DNA of 64,000 bases from Ifrita kowaldi (Eukaryota > Chordata > Aves > Passeriformes > Cinclosomatidae), in assembly GCA_013398055.1 (NCBI GenBank), contig VZRS01014884.1:1-64000 (forward strand), written 5' to 3'. Positions within the stretch are counted from its first letter, which is position 1. The number at the start of each line of letters is the position of its first letter. The translations under genes and the position numbers were made by a program. Under the pieces are notes generated by a model that was given only the letters and a program-made list of their open reading frames with translations, searched no databases and had not been told where the DNA came from. Shown here in pieces: positions 1-13,500 of this stretch.

Positions 1-1159
1 AAAAAAAAAAAACCAACAAACAAGAAAACTACCAGTTTTAGGAAACAAATTAATAACCTTTTCAACTCAGATTATACATAGACTAACCAAGTTAAAGCTA
101 AGTTAGCAAATCACATTATTCATTAAAACAAATGAAGCCACTGTGGATTGCATTCTGGAACCTTCTTATACAAATATTCTTTTCTCAATATTCCCATATT
201 AAGTAAAAGCTTTTTCTTTGTGCTGGGAAACCAGCATTTTTAGTGCAACTTGATCTTTCAGGAAGTTTATTAAAGACTGATTGTTTACAGAAACCTGTGG
301 CATGCATGCTGCCTTGTGACTTCAGGGGCCTTTGAGCTGTGGCTCTTCTTGCTGTGCAACAGTAAACTTCATGACTTGTTCCCTCTTCAACTGGTCACAA
401 ACAGCATAAATCAAGTGCTGGTTGAGACTCCAAAGAAACTTTCCCATGGGTCATGCTGCAAGAACTAAACAAAGTGCAAACCCACAAGCCACGTTTATTT
501 AAAATAGTTTTATCTGTAAATCATGTTTCCACAAAACAAATTTATCCAGCATCTTACTGAGTTCCTGTTCTGCACATGGGAAAGGAAGAGAATGGGGTTT
601 CCTGTCCCACTGCACCTGTGTATTCAGGGCATAGTTGCTTTCTACAGCAAATACCTAGAATTATGCATCCACTGAAAGAGCAGAGTCAGCATCTGAGAGA
701 GCATTTCTCATTCTTATGCATCACACTGGATGTAATGGACACATGAAACAGGAAGATGTAATATGTCACCTTGCCTTCCAGATTCTGGGTTTGCCACGGC
801 TCTGAGAGTTTCAGCAAGACAACTAGTATTTCATTAAAGAAGAGCAGACCCATAAATTTCAGATGTTCATGATGTGACCTCTCCCCATTAACAGAACAAA
901 GAAAAGGGTACTTGGCAGTGCCCCATTTTCCTGCAAAAAATTAACAAGGTCTCTGTTACAGGCTTGCCATGCATTAACTTTTGGCCTCTGCAAATCCCTA
1001 AATACTTGGATATGGGCAAATCTCATGAGGGAGTAAATATAAAAATGTGCAACTGTTTTAAAATTATTCTGTTGTAACAACAGAATTGTTTTACTGATCC
1101 CTTGTGCCATAACAGTGAACAAATACTGCCTCAGTTCTAAGTCCCGGCTGAGTAATAAT

Positions 1160-1380
1160 TAAATTAGGAACAAATTCTTTACTGTGAGGATGGTGAGGCA
1201 CTGGCACAGGTTGTCCAGGGAAGCTGTGGATACCCCATCCCTGGCAGTGTTCAAGGCCAGGTTGGATGAAGCTTTGAGGAACCTGGTCTAGTGGAAGTGT
1301 CCATGTCCATGGTAGGGGGGTTGGAACTTGATGATCTTTAAGGTCCCTTCAAACCCAAATAATTCTATGATTCCATGATA
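1160..1380 (+). mobile_element. CR1 LINE, 5'-truncated 3' end
   Basis: Shows the diagnostic avian CR1 3' tail: a region like TTCTTTACTGTGAGG, then GGCACTGGCACAGG, a GGTTGGA motif, and a terminal short repeat of the ATTCTATGATT type. It has no coding capacity and lies antisense to EPSTI1, downstream of its stop. Confidence 0.93.
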
Positions 1381-4045
1381 TGATCTTATTTATTAAACTT
1401 CTATATTGAAAGGACAATGGTTATTTTCTTATCCTCCTATTCTAAAAGGTCTATTCTTATGTCAGAGACAAAGGCAGTGCAAAGGGCATTAAAGCTTTCT
1501 TGATGACATACAGCAAGACTCGGGGCTTTCTCAAGGGTGCAGTAGCTCACAGATAGAAGTGGAACTTCATTATGTTGTTTTCCCATTAAAAAAGGAAACT
1601 AAATAGCCACCCAGAGAGTGCCCTCAAATTTATAACCAAAAAGGCAGAAAAAATTACATTAGTGAAGATCCTTCTTGATGTAACAGCTTATAAATATTCC
1701 TAATAAAACACAAAATGTCTGGAGGGCATTTGAATTAATGAAGACTCATTTCCTGTTGCTTAGGGGACAATTGGACAATGTAACAGCTCTCCTGTCCTCT
1801 GCCGAGACACACACAATATATTCAGCCTCCTCCCCTTTTCTCCATGTCTTCTGTGATATCCATGTCCCGTTCTGAATCCCCTCACCCCCAGGAAATCAGG
1901 GCAGAGCTGCAGCTGCTCTGGAGCTGTGCCCATACTGATCTGCCAGAGGGCTGCAGTCAAACAACGCAGAGAATGTATCACCCCTCAGAGTGAGCACTGT
2001 TTTAGGCTGTCTCCTATGCTAGTCACTGCTTTTCACAAAACACACAGAAATTTAATTATCTCTGAGGCTTATAATCCCTTTCAAATTCAGCTAAGATTGG
2101 CCAGCAGCTGGAAAACCTTATTACATGCAGACAGACAGCGTGATCGTACAAACTTCATTTCTTTAGGAAACCAGGCTAATAGAACTAACAGTGAAAAATG
2201 GAGTAGGTACATCAACAACAGAGCACGACGTTCAGTTTCTGTTAAGTGTGAAGCCGTCGTGACTGTAAAGAGTTCAAACAGGAAAAAAAAAACAAGAGGG
2301 AAAGAGAACAAATATTTCCTCTTTGGTGCCACTGCACAGATGGAACAGGCTCAAAAACTACCTTCAGGTCTTTACTTTGGGAACCTTTTTAACTTCTTTT
2401 AATCTTAGCATATAGTCTGGCCTGTTTCAGCTAGCTTCCTTGTAATGTAAAATGCCAGGCTGCAGACTACATGACTTGTAAGCCCTGCCTGGAGTTCACA
2501 TCTTTTTGTTTAAAATCCCAAGGGAGAAGAGAAGAATCTTGGTCTAATCAAAGACACTGAGATTGCTGCCTCCAGCCTATCTTTTGAGAGATTATTTTTC
2601 TTTCTTGTACATGTTACCAATACTCATTTTTTAATTCCTATCCATTATGACATATTCTTTCATAGTTTAATCTTTTCCTGCTCTGTTTAGTCTTCAAATC
2701 TCACGTTATAACATAAAGGAAAAGTAGATCTAGCATTACCCAACAGAAGGCAGGCTCCTTGGGAGTCATTAAGTAAATAACAGAGTAGGAGATTTATCAC
2801 TTCTATGCATGGGGTTTTATTGCATTTGTGTTGATGCATTCTTTGAATGTATAATAAAAAAAACCCTCACATGGATTGGCTGCGTACATCACACCTGTTG
2901 TTAATACTGTGCCTGGGCTGAGCACACTCGTTTGGCGGTACCAACACTTGCCCTGCGAAAGAGAGCATGTGCATCTGGCAAAAGGCAAACCCCTGCCACC
3001 TCTGCAGACAATGGCAAGGTTTCCAGTGGTGAAGGCAGGTGCTCTGATGGAGATGCTCAAGTTAGATATTGGGGATCTTGGCTGTGTCACACATCTCCTT
3101 GGGAGTTTATCAGGGAATAGGACACAAATGGGGATAAAAGACACAAAGTGCCCTTGTTGCCTCTGTTAACCAGGTACCATCCACCAGACTTTACCTTTTG
3201 TGCTTTCACTGGGTACCAGGTGGCTCTGTCCCGCCTGCAGTCTCTAATTCTGCAATCTGCACACATGCCATCCTTCAGAGATGGCTCAGGCCTGTGCTTT
3301 CTTACTCACACTCTTTAACTAGCCTGGACATCTGTAACTTGGCTTCCATCAGCTTCTGGACTGCCTGACGTGTTTCAGATCAGTAAAGCTGCTAACGTCT
3401 GCTCACATACCTTATGGGAGGTCGAGCTGGCATGTCCTGTCTCCCCTCACCAAGACCAAGAAACAGTACAAGGTTCCTGAGCCCAGCGCTTGCCCAAAGC
3501 TTGTAGTGATGAAAACACCCTTTTCCCACTTCCAGTACATGGAAAACTCCAGCAGCAAGAATATCTGCTTTTTAATTACGCCTTGGCTTTGGAGATGCTT
3601 GAATCGAACCCTTCCACTGGCCAAGGTACATATCCTTACCAACCAATCCACTTCAAGCTTTTATAGTTTATCAGCTAAACACCTTTCTCTACACTGTCCC
3701 CCACACTGAATTCTCTTAGACTCCCATCATTTTGCTTATTAGTTTTCCTAACTCTTCCATTTCTGTACTGGAGTCCTTTCATCAATAGAATTTCAACCTA
3801 ATGGAAAATTCCATGACGGGGGAATACACATAATTTTATTTTTCTTTACACTGAAAAGTGCAATTCTAAACAACAGTCATATTAATGTCTCATTAGGACA
3901 GTTGAAAAAATGAATGGGTGTTTAATAGACTGCGATCAATATATCTTTTCTTCAAAGAATCCTTAAAAATACTGATTTTAAATCATATGTAGTTGGGCCT
4001 TCTTTGTCATAATTTTCTATAGGTAAAAAATTAACAGCTATACAT

Positions 4046-4082
4046 GGAAAGATAGATAGATACAGATACAGATAGAGATATG
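4046..4082 (+). repeat. GATA/GATACA short tandem repeat
   Basis: An imperfect microsatellite of GATA and CAGATA units in a plain AT-rich stretch. Confidence 0.7.
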
Positions 4083-4464
4083 GGATTTTCTCCTCTCCAG
4101 CGTCAATATCATATTAAAATATTTACAGCATATCCAAGCATCTTTCATTTAATGACTTCAAAAAGTCCCTAATGATTTCACTATCCTCGTTCTGAACTTA
4201 AGGAAGTACCTTGGGTGTGGCTCCTTGCAGTGAGTACCTTGCATGCAAGGCCACTGAGTTCTGCTGCATGAGCAGCTGTTTCTCCCCCCTCCCATTTGAA
4301 CAGCTTATATTTTAGACAGGATTTCTTCTTGAAAGATATTGAGGACAGCCAGCCAGGGCTGTCCATTCTGTCAGGCAGGCTAAACACACAGACACACACA
4401 ACAGTGTCTGGAGAAAAATTCAACTTTTAAACAATCTCATTGCTTCTACATTCTGTACCCAAAA

Positions 4465-4470
4465 ACTTAC
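4465..4470 (-). other. Consensus splice donor just after the EPSTI1 stop codon
   Basis: On the minus strand the exon reads through TAA and ten more bases, then CTTG|GTAAGT. This is a strong donor and may open a 3' UTR intron or a link to downstream alternative exons. As I remember it, human EPSTI1 also has a longer isoform with extra C-terminal exons. I found no convincing partner acceptor or exon between 1 and 4464. Confidence 0.5.
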
Positions 4471-4480
4471 CAAGGTGCCA

Positions 4481-4568
4481 TTATTGAGGCAATCCAGTAT
4501 ATCCAGGTTGGTAGATGTTATTAGGTTGTGTTTTGTTCTGGAGTCGGTCCAGGAAAGCATTATTTACC
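4481..4568 (-). CDS. EPSTI1: EPSTI1 coding exon 10 (last coding exon, with stop)
   Basis: After acceptor TATTTTAAG, the exon encodes VNNAFLDRLQNKTQPNNIYQ and then PGYTGLPQ followed by TAA (4481-4483). VNNAFLDRLQ is almost identical to the human C-terminal segment. The exon was found by eye because it is too short to stand out as an ORF. Ten nucleotides past the stop is a consensus donor (GTAAGT at 4465-4470), so the exon probably ends at 4471 and the 3' UTR may continue in a further exon. Confidence 0.9.
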
Positions 4569-7500
4569 CTTAAAATACAATAAAAAATGAATAATGACTG
4601 AAGGCAGCTGAGAAGTTCACAAACTATTGAAATTTAACATTCTGTGAGTGGCTTTTCCTTCCCATCTGTTCAGTGCCCACCTTCCTACATTTTTCAAGCC
4701 TGTGCTGCATAACCATGGATGAGCATGAGATCAGGTGGATTTAATTTTCAATTCACCAGATGCATCCTTATCCTGTGATCAGCCTGTTGTGATTAAAAGG
4801 TACACCTTGGCTACTGTGCATAATGCACCAAAATTCTCCATAGAAAGATGACCTGTATACCACTACCCACCATTTTAGGGAGGTTACCTATTTTGACAAT
4901 TCACTTTAGGTAATCTTTTATCCTTCAGTGCACAAGGAAAGTTTCTAGAAGTAATGATTTCCTAATAAAAATGGAAAACCCCACTTAAGCTTGTTACTAA
5001 TAGAGACAATTTATGCAGCTGACAACTTTCTCTACCATCCAGCTCTAAAATTCTGTCATTTTCTTGCATTGCTTTATCAATCTGGAAAGCATGGACCAAT
5101 ACAGACACAGTTTTCCTCAATCTGTTTTAAATACTTTCAAACTGGGATCGTTCAGCCTGGAGAAGAGAAGTCTTTGGGGTGACCTTACAGCGGTACCTAA
5201 AGTGGGCCTAAGGAGAGATGGAGAGGGACTTTTACAAGGGCATGTAGTGAGAAGGGGCAAGGGGGAATGGCTTTAGACTGAGAGAGGGTAGATTTAGGTT
5301 GGACATTAGGAAGAAATTCTTCACGATGAGGGTGCTGAAGCACTGTCACAGGTTGCCCAGATAAGCTGTGGGTGCCCCATCCCAGGCAGTGTTCAAGGTC
5401 AGGTTGGATGGGGCCCTGAGCAATCTGGTCTAATGGAAGGTGTCTCTGCCCATGGCAGGTGGGCTGGAACTAGACGGTCTTTAAGGTCCCTTCCAACCCA
5501 AATAATTCTATGATTCTTTGGAAAACTGTTTCTTTTCCCCCTCAATTACTGCTTAGGACTGACACACATGCTTAGACATAACTGTTGTTTCAATGTTTTA
5601 CAATGGTGTTGGTAAGAATGAGATAAAAAGCAAAATACTGGGTTATTTCTGTCTAGGGATATGAGATAGACGGAATGAAAAATCCTTCATTAGTTTCTAT
5701 GGGTAATTATTTCAATGTCTTTGCTAGAGAAAAAAGAAAAGAAAGCAGTCTGAAGAGTGGTTGCCTACAGAGTTATTTTTTTTTACATTTCCATAATGAT
5801 ATAAAAAAAAAGAAACAAATGGTGTTTTTACTTTTGAGCCTGAGCATTGGTTTTTTTTACCAGCAGAAAACAAAGCTGAGAATAGAGCAGTGCTTCAGGA
5901 TAATGAAAAGTCAGTTAAGTGACAGAAGTGGAAGATGAGAACCATTGAGCACAGAGAGGTCACAGCAGTGGGGCACAGCCTGGGGTGCGAAGAAATGCAG
6001 CTGCAGAAGGCCTCGCTGCACTGCAGGTTCCATCTGAATCAATATCAAATCCCATGTTTAGCTCTGTCTGCTAACCTCAGAGACAGTCAACCACAAGATG
6101 TGGCATGGACAAAGTGGACCATTCTAAAATAAATAGAAATGAAATAGATACGTAGATGGACACATGCACACATACATAGATATGTAGATTCATATATAGA
6201 TACACAGATAAACTGTGTCCCAGCTGAAGCTACTGCACTAGTAGTCATCCATGAAACTATTAATAGTTTCTACTCTATGCTGTATCCTATGCTGACAGGA
6301 TAAATAAAGTGAGAAAGGCACTCTGGGTCATACTGCATTACAGTGAGCAGTTGTAATGATGGATATTAGTGGCTCATTTGAAAGCAAAGCTAAACCAGAG
6401 ATGAGGTCAGGGATCCTCATTGCAATAATCTTCTAAAGCATGAGTGCCTGCAATTCTGAGATCCTTTCCAGGTGGGAATTCAATTTGAATGTATTCTGCA
6501 TTTTTTGCATCATACCTCCTCTGTTCCTTTTGATGTGCTCTTGTTCTGGTTTCCTCTTCCTGCTTTTGTTTAAATTCCATTAATTCAGCCTGACAATGAT
6601 AGAAGTGAAAAACAAACAAATAAACAAACTAACTAACTTACTTTTAATTAACATACTTATGCTGCAACCCTATTAATTCCACATGATTTTAGCCTCAGTT
6701 AGAGCCAGAACGTCTCTCAGCAGCATTTTATTTATGTGACAGCACTGTGTTAAAAACTGAGTTGGTTTTTCCATTCAGCATGTGGATAATTTTTGTTTGT
6801 GCCTTAAAAAGAGGGAAGTTACAGGATTCAGACATTTAAGGGGGTATGCCAGACACCAGTCTGCTTCCCCTTGTCCCAACACACAGGTTTGAATTTCCTG
6901 GTGGGTCCAAAAGGGACAACAGCCAAAGTCTGGAGCAGACACAGCTGCCATGCCCACAAGGTAAGAAGGAGACATGTCCTTCTCCTCCTGCCTCTATGGA
7001 GTGCAAGGAGAAGATGAGATCTGGGGCATGTGGTGTGGTGTGTCACCTCCAGCTCCCTGGGGATCCCATCAGGGTGAGGAGGGCAAATGGTACTTGTTGG
7101 TGTGGTGGAAACATACCCAAGCTCCTAGCATTGCAGCAGAGTACCATCCTTTCATAGTATTAAGGTATATAAGCAGCGTCAAAGGGAATTCTTTTCAGAG
7201 GACAGTTTGCTCATGCAATTTTAGCCAGAACTGTGAAGGAAACACAGTTTGTATGACTCTGGTCTGTATGTGTGCTTGTTTGTCTAGCTCTTGCTGTCTG
7301 CAACACACCCAAGAACCGAAGTTGCAGATCTTTCTGCAAAGGAAATTTGGCTTGCAGGGCAAGGAAGAAGGGATAGGAACAGACCCATCTTTCATATTTT
7401 CCATAGCAACTGCACAGCAGTAGGAATAGAAACTAAAATAAAATGATGTGGTTAGATAAAAGCTTCAATAACTGAATGGAGCCACAAGACTTTTTTTTTT

Positions 7501-10500
7501 TTTTTTAAATCAATTTAAGTGGAACATTAAGTAAAAACTATGCAATAAACGTATGGAGAAAATCAATAACTGAGAATGTGTTGTGTATCAATATTTGTCT
7601 AGCCCTAAAAGAAGAAACAGGATTAAGAAATAAAAAAGCCAACCTCAATTTTCACTATTTTAAATAACTATTCAACCTGAAAATTAAAACTCAGTATCTG
7701 ACTTTCCAATATGCCGACTCCTCTCTTGGAGTAATGTTCTGAAATATATTGTGTGTATATGATGCAGTGTTCAAAGTGAACTGAAAATTTCTAAATCAAG
7801 CAATACATACTAAAACCTGTTCTGAAGAAAAAAAGGGAACTGACAATACCTACACATTTTATAGCTACACTGTGCTAGGAGGTACACACAAGACAGAATT
7901 CACAATTACTTCAATAAATATTAGTTTGAAGTAGAAACGAGCCAACATATATCTGAGGGACAATTATTGGAGCCCTTAAAATACACATTATTTACAGTAG
8001 GTTTGTAAGTAGTGCATTATTCTGCACAATAGGTAGCAGCAATTGTGAAGGCAAGGAGACCTTGGAGCCACACAGCAAACAAGAGCAGCCTTAGAAGCAG
8101 CCAGCACCTCCTTAGCAACCCATGGAAATCACTACAGAGTCTACAGCTCCACGCAAGTCCTTTAAACCAAACCCATGAATTAGGGGCATGCTAATTTACA
8201 TCTGTAGTTATTTTCTCTTTGCAAGGATCCATGTACAGACTACAACAGGTACCAGCCTCTTGCCCATCCAGACTGGCTTTCAAAAATTTTTCCTCCGTAT
8301 AGGTTGTGGGAATAAGCATACACCTGATGGGACAGCAGTTAAGAGACTCCCTTTTGCCCTACCTTTTTTTCCCAGTATCACAGTTGTTAGAATACTATGA
8401 AATGAGGACACATCCCCAACACGAAAAGAAAAATAACCATGAGAAGGGATGAATAACTTCTCCAGCTCTAGAAGAATCTCAGTGGATGGAATTTGTTGTG
8501 CTAAAATTCTCTACTGAGGAAGTAGCTTAACATTAATTTTGATGTTACTAACAGCAGAGGCACAGCAAGTGGCTCAGCACCTGCTCATATGTTTGCACAT
8601 GATTTGCTAGATTTTCAAGTGTTGCCCTCCCTGTACTTTCACAGTCAAACCTGGAGCCAAGACAGGTAACTTCGCACAGTGCCATCACCTTTTTTGCCAT
8701 GCATTTCTGGCATGCCTGCTTTTTAGACAATCCAAAATTCTTTAGCTAGGTAGTCAGCAAGGGCACAGAGAGGTATACTGTAATTAACGGCAAATCTGAA
8801 CATTTCCACATCTCCATTTGAAAAACCAGAATCCATGGCCCTCAATTCTCTAGAAAGAGACAATTCAGAGAGATCACTCTTAATTTCTCAGTAAGACAAC
8901 TTCCGCCTGCAAGAGAGTAAACTGGTTTTCTTAGCCTATGAAATCAGTTGCCATGGTCAAAAAAAACCTCTACACAATTATTCAAATGAAGAGGTGAAAA
9001 GGAGCTCATTTTCCAGATGCAAACAGCCTTGAACTCAGAAGATAATTGTCCTGTCCCTGTTCAAATTTTACAGCTTGATTCATCTCTCTCACAATATTTG
9101 AAAACAGTGACTGAATCACTTTTGCTAAAGACAAGTTCTGTGCATAGGCTACAAGTAATCAATGTATTTAATTGGTTTCACAGCATGCAAAAATGATACA
9201 ATATGCAAACTGTTAATGTATAATTACCTTCCTCTGTTGTTCTTGCTTCATTTCCTCTAATCTTCTGTTTTCATCCTCTCGAAGAGCTTGCTGATAAGCA
9301 TGGCTTCTTTTCTATTGTTCAGCAGAAAATAAAAGCATATTGGTGTGGTGAGAGGGGGGCCAAACTCCCAAACCTTATTCTCAAATTGTTATATGGGTAA
9401 TTAACAAACACAAATGGTTGAATGATTCCAGTTACTGAAGAAACAGATTAGCCTCAAGATTAGAATTTTAACAAGAAGAGGCCTAAAGCCTCTCAGTCAT
9501 TTGGTTTGGTTGAACGTCCACCTGTGCATCACACCCAGGTAGTGGCAGCAAGTGCTATTCTGTGTCCCAGTGACAACCATAAAGATATCCTGAGCAGTCG
9601 GAAAACACAATCAGTATATACCATGGTGAGATGGGGTATTCTGGGAGGAAAGAAAAGTAATGAAAATATTACCGAGATAAAAAAGCAGAATGGAGGCCTC
9701 GTAACGGAGGTGAGCACGGGATTATTTGTGGAGGTAGGGCAACAGAAGACATCGAAACTGCTGCTTTGTGAGGCACCAAGACAACTGAAAATCTGAACTG
9801 CACATCATGAATAATGTAATAACTGTGCAATAGGTTTTCATTACAGTAACTAGCCCCAGTCTTTCACAAGTTGTCATTGTTTGCAAAAAGCCAACCTACA
9901 GTCAGGGTCTTTGAGGATCCTTAGGATATTATACACTGGAACTTCTACTGTAAAGTCTTTGAGCAGGGGCATAGTGTAGCACACTAGAAAATGAGCCAGT
10001 ACAATCTAATACAAGAATTGTGCAGATTTGACTTTAGTGAGGAATTTGTTACAAGTCTACAGAATATTCCCAAAACTTGATACATGCATGCGGAATGACA
10101 CCGTTATAACAACAGGCACATAATTTGCTAAAAAGACTGAATAGAGAAAGCAATTATTAATAGCTCAATTTTGAGCTGGGAGAAGTTGTTACATGTGTCC
10201 AGGGAGACTCATTCTGGGTCCGATATTATTCATTACTCTCTGTAATGGCGTGGAGAACTGTGTGGAGAGTATGTTAATCAAGTTGGAAGACAATAAAAAT
10301 CTACACAGGATTGGTCACACTTTGAAAGACAGGATTAAAATTAATTATGAGCTTGGTTAAATAAGCAGGCCAAAAAAGTCATCAATGACAGAGTTACTCA
10401 AAAGAAGTCATATTTGTTCATGGACGTGAAGTAACATTTGGCAAGGATAGTTGAACTAGGTGTGCTAAATTAGTATCACTATCCAAGAAATGATGTGAGG

Positions 10501-13500
10501 GGGAAAAAACTTTGATCTGCATCACATTGTCCCAAACTGTTTTCAGACCAAGAATTTAAAATTTTAAAAAATCACATACATGTATGTATACTCCCCCTTT
10601 TAGCATGGATGTCAGGCATGTCCTAAGCTTATCACACTTTACTATTTCAAATATATTGTTCCTGAATCTTTTAATTACTCCAGACAAAGGACACGTTCAA
10701 GGTAACATCCAAATTAGAGTCCTAGTTCTCCCACTGGTGTAGCATTTTGGTGCTATGCCAAGTTTATTTCGGTAAGAACTCACTGGTTATGCGCTTCAGA
10801 TTCCTCCCACAGAGGACAGGCTGTGTCCATGCCTATAGACCAGACCTCATCCAAGCTGGGAAGACTTTGCTAGCTGCATTGCTGCATTATAAACAAGTAA
10901 TTATTTGATTCACAAAGCTATAGAAATGCAGCCACACAAAAGACAGGTATAATGTCAGCTAGTATTAAAGAACATTTCAGATAAATGATGTATTTTATCC
11001 GCTTGGACACTAGCAAAGTGAAAGATGAACTATGGGATGTAATTCAGCATAACTTATTGAGAAACCTGTCAAAACATGGAATGAGAAAGCCACACATAGG
11101 CAGGTGAAGTAGAAGGCCAAGGCTAAAAGTAGGACCTGTACAACTGAAAGAGTTCAGTGTTCCTTCAGTCATCCACCCACTTCTGTATGGATATGAAGAC
11201 AGCACACCAGCATGCTGAAATCCAAGTCAGTTGTGGGGACATGAGCTCACTTGTCTTCACAGTTCAATGCTCACATTGTATGAAGGCTGCAGAACTAGGC
11301 CTTCCCTACCAAACAGCAAGCTCCCTACTGTTTGGACTGTTGGATGCTTCAAGAGGGAGGTAGAAACGGTTTCAAGATGTCTTTTCTTCCTTTCCATAGT
11401 CCTTCATCTTGGTTGTTCATCCAGAACTACAAAATACAGTCTGAAAGCCAGTCTCCTGCAATTGACCTTCTGTCCAGCAGTGCTGGACAGAAATTGGCAC
11501 TTTCTAGCTATATATCTGCCCACATTTGCTAAAATGTCTTTGAGATTTTCAAAGACACAAGATATTCTGAAGAATTAAAGGGGAATGGAACCTATTTTCA
11601 ATACCACCTTCCCTTTTCATGCAATGAAAACCAGGAAGAGATCCTAGAGGCGTGTCATATATCCTGTTGGCAGGAATTTCTACAAAGGGAGGATTTTTGC
11701 CCATTTCTAAGGCATCTGAGGAAATATGGAGGCAAATCTTCCCTTCCTGTTACGCAACAGTTGGTGCTCGAGGCTGCATACAACAGAGGGCTGCTCAGAT
11801 CAGATAATTGCAAACTTCTGCTGAGTTGCTTCTGATGTTAATTTCTGTCCACTTGGCTCCCTGTTCTCTGTCCTTCCCCAATTACAAACCTCCCTGCAGG
11901 AGAAATACTTCTCTCTCAGGGTTAATATTCCTCACTGAAAGTTTTTACATTAGTCGGAAAGCTTGGTTTAGACATGAAGAGACTAATTGTATGTGAAAAA
12001 GCCTCTTAGAGTCAATTAGAATAATGAAATTGAAGCAATACTTTATCTATTTCCTAATTACACTGATACTTACCAGACTCGTTCTAACTGGGACAAAAAC
12101 CCCAAGCAGTGTATGGAATCACTTTTAGGATGCAGTGAGAAACAAGCTTCTCTTTTGACTGGATTTTTAATGCAGTAAAGCATCTGCTGACATGAACTAA
12201 TTGAGCTTTCATAAAAGCTTACCACCAGCGGATGGGTACAGGGCATACTTAAGATTCTCATCTGACCTTAGAATATAAATCTGGTTCTCATTTTTCAGAA
12301 AGATATCTGTGAGCAGTCCTCTACTATGCAGAATACCCTGCCACTGTGTAGGAGACAATGTAGGCAGTCTCATTCACCCAGAAAGGCTCCTTGGTACTCA
12401 CTGAGTTATGTCTCGGCAATTAAGCTCAATTAGGATATTCTAACATTACACTATTGACAGCACCTGGAAAGCTGATAGAGAATAGAGCACATGCCATGGT
12501 TTTGCTTACCCATGCTGTAGATTCTGGGCCAGGACTAGCAGTCTGACAGGAATCACTCTTTGGCAAACCCATGTCCAATCTGCTCAATAATTCATTGGTT
12601 TTGCTATGAAGAAATTCAATCCAAATAGAATTGTTAGTGCTTCCATAAAAATAAACACAGCTTTTTATTCCACCCTTGGAATCTAGCCTAGACATTTTAT
12701 CACGTGTCTGCTGAAAAACATCACAGGTAGAAAAAAAAAGGTTATGGAAACAGACAAATGGGACAGAGGATATACAACCTATACTGTAGATAAGACATTT
12801 GCTGGGATGGTTTTTTAAGCAAACAATTATGGTCATTTGCATATTTGGGGTGTAGAGTGGCTATGCTTTCCTCATTGTAAAGCTCCTGTAATACAGACTA
12901 ACATAACACTGGACATCCTGAGGATTCAACTTCTTCACTGAATTGTTGCAAATCCTTCTATGAGATCTATAAATCTCAGCTAAGTACTTAAAAAGATTAT
13001 ATTCAGGAATTTTCCTTCACAGTTAATACAATGCAGCCTTACAACGAATTATTTTATCAAGCAGAAAGGCTTTCAAGCATTTTGTACCATTGAAAAAATT
13101 GCTTGTCTTTTGTTAATGCACAACATTTTCATTTCTTATTCTGGCAAGGGCAATTTTCTTTTCCAATTGCATCCCTAATAAACCCAGAATTTCAAAGTAG
13201 CATTACTTTGCTTACAGTTTCAACCAAGTACAATTAAGCTAGGGCACAACAAAAACAGAGAATGGGAGTTTGTGTGCTGTGATGAGGAATCAGTTTCTTA
13301 ACCTGCAGTCCCAAGCACATATATTGAAGTCTTTTCTCACTCAAAGGAACAGAGTTAGAGGAAAGAGGCAATTTTATTTCTGTGTTCAGCTTTGGAAAAC
13401 AAGAAGGCACTGAAGTGAGAGCAGAAAGAGTGCTTCAAGTGATATTGAACACAAAGATTTACTCTTCTAACAGGGCAACCAGCTAGCTCTGTGTGGGAGA

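Larger units (their letters stand above)
1..4464. other. Region 3' of the EPSTI1 coding sequence; no further gene recognised
   Basis: AT-rich DNA with a 12-base poly-A at the left edge, a CR1 3' end at 1160-1380 and a GATA-type short repeat near 4050-4080. It probably contains the EPSTI1 3' UTR, but minus-strand AATAAA motifs are too common to choose a poly-A site. The open frames here, including one of 158 codons at 1926-2402, resemble no family I know. Confidence 0.5.

Noticed and set aside
1926..2402. 158-codon plus-strand open frame
   Set aside because: Low-complexity Lys/Arg/Asn content, no recognisable domain and no exon-like flanks; expected by chance in a 64-kb window.
12426..12842. 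138-codon minus-strand frame as a single-exon gene
   Set aside because: Only its middle part (12510-12603) is real, as EPSTI1 exon 7. The flanks are intron that happens to stay open.
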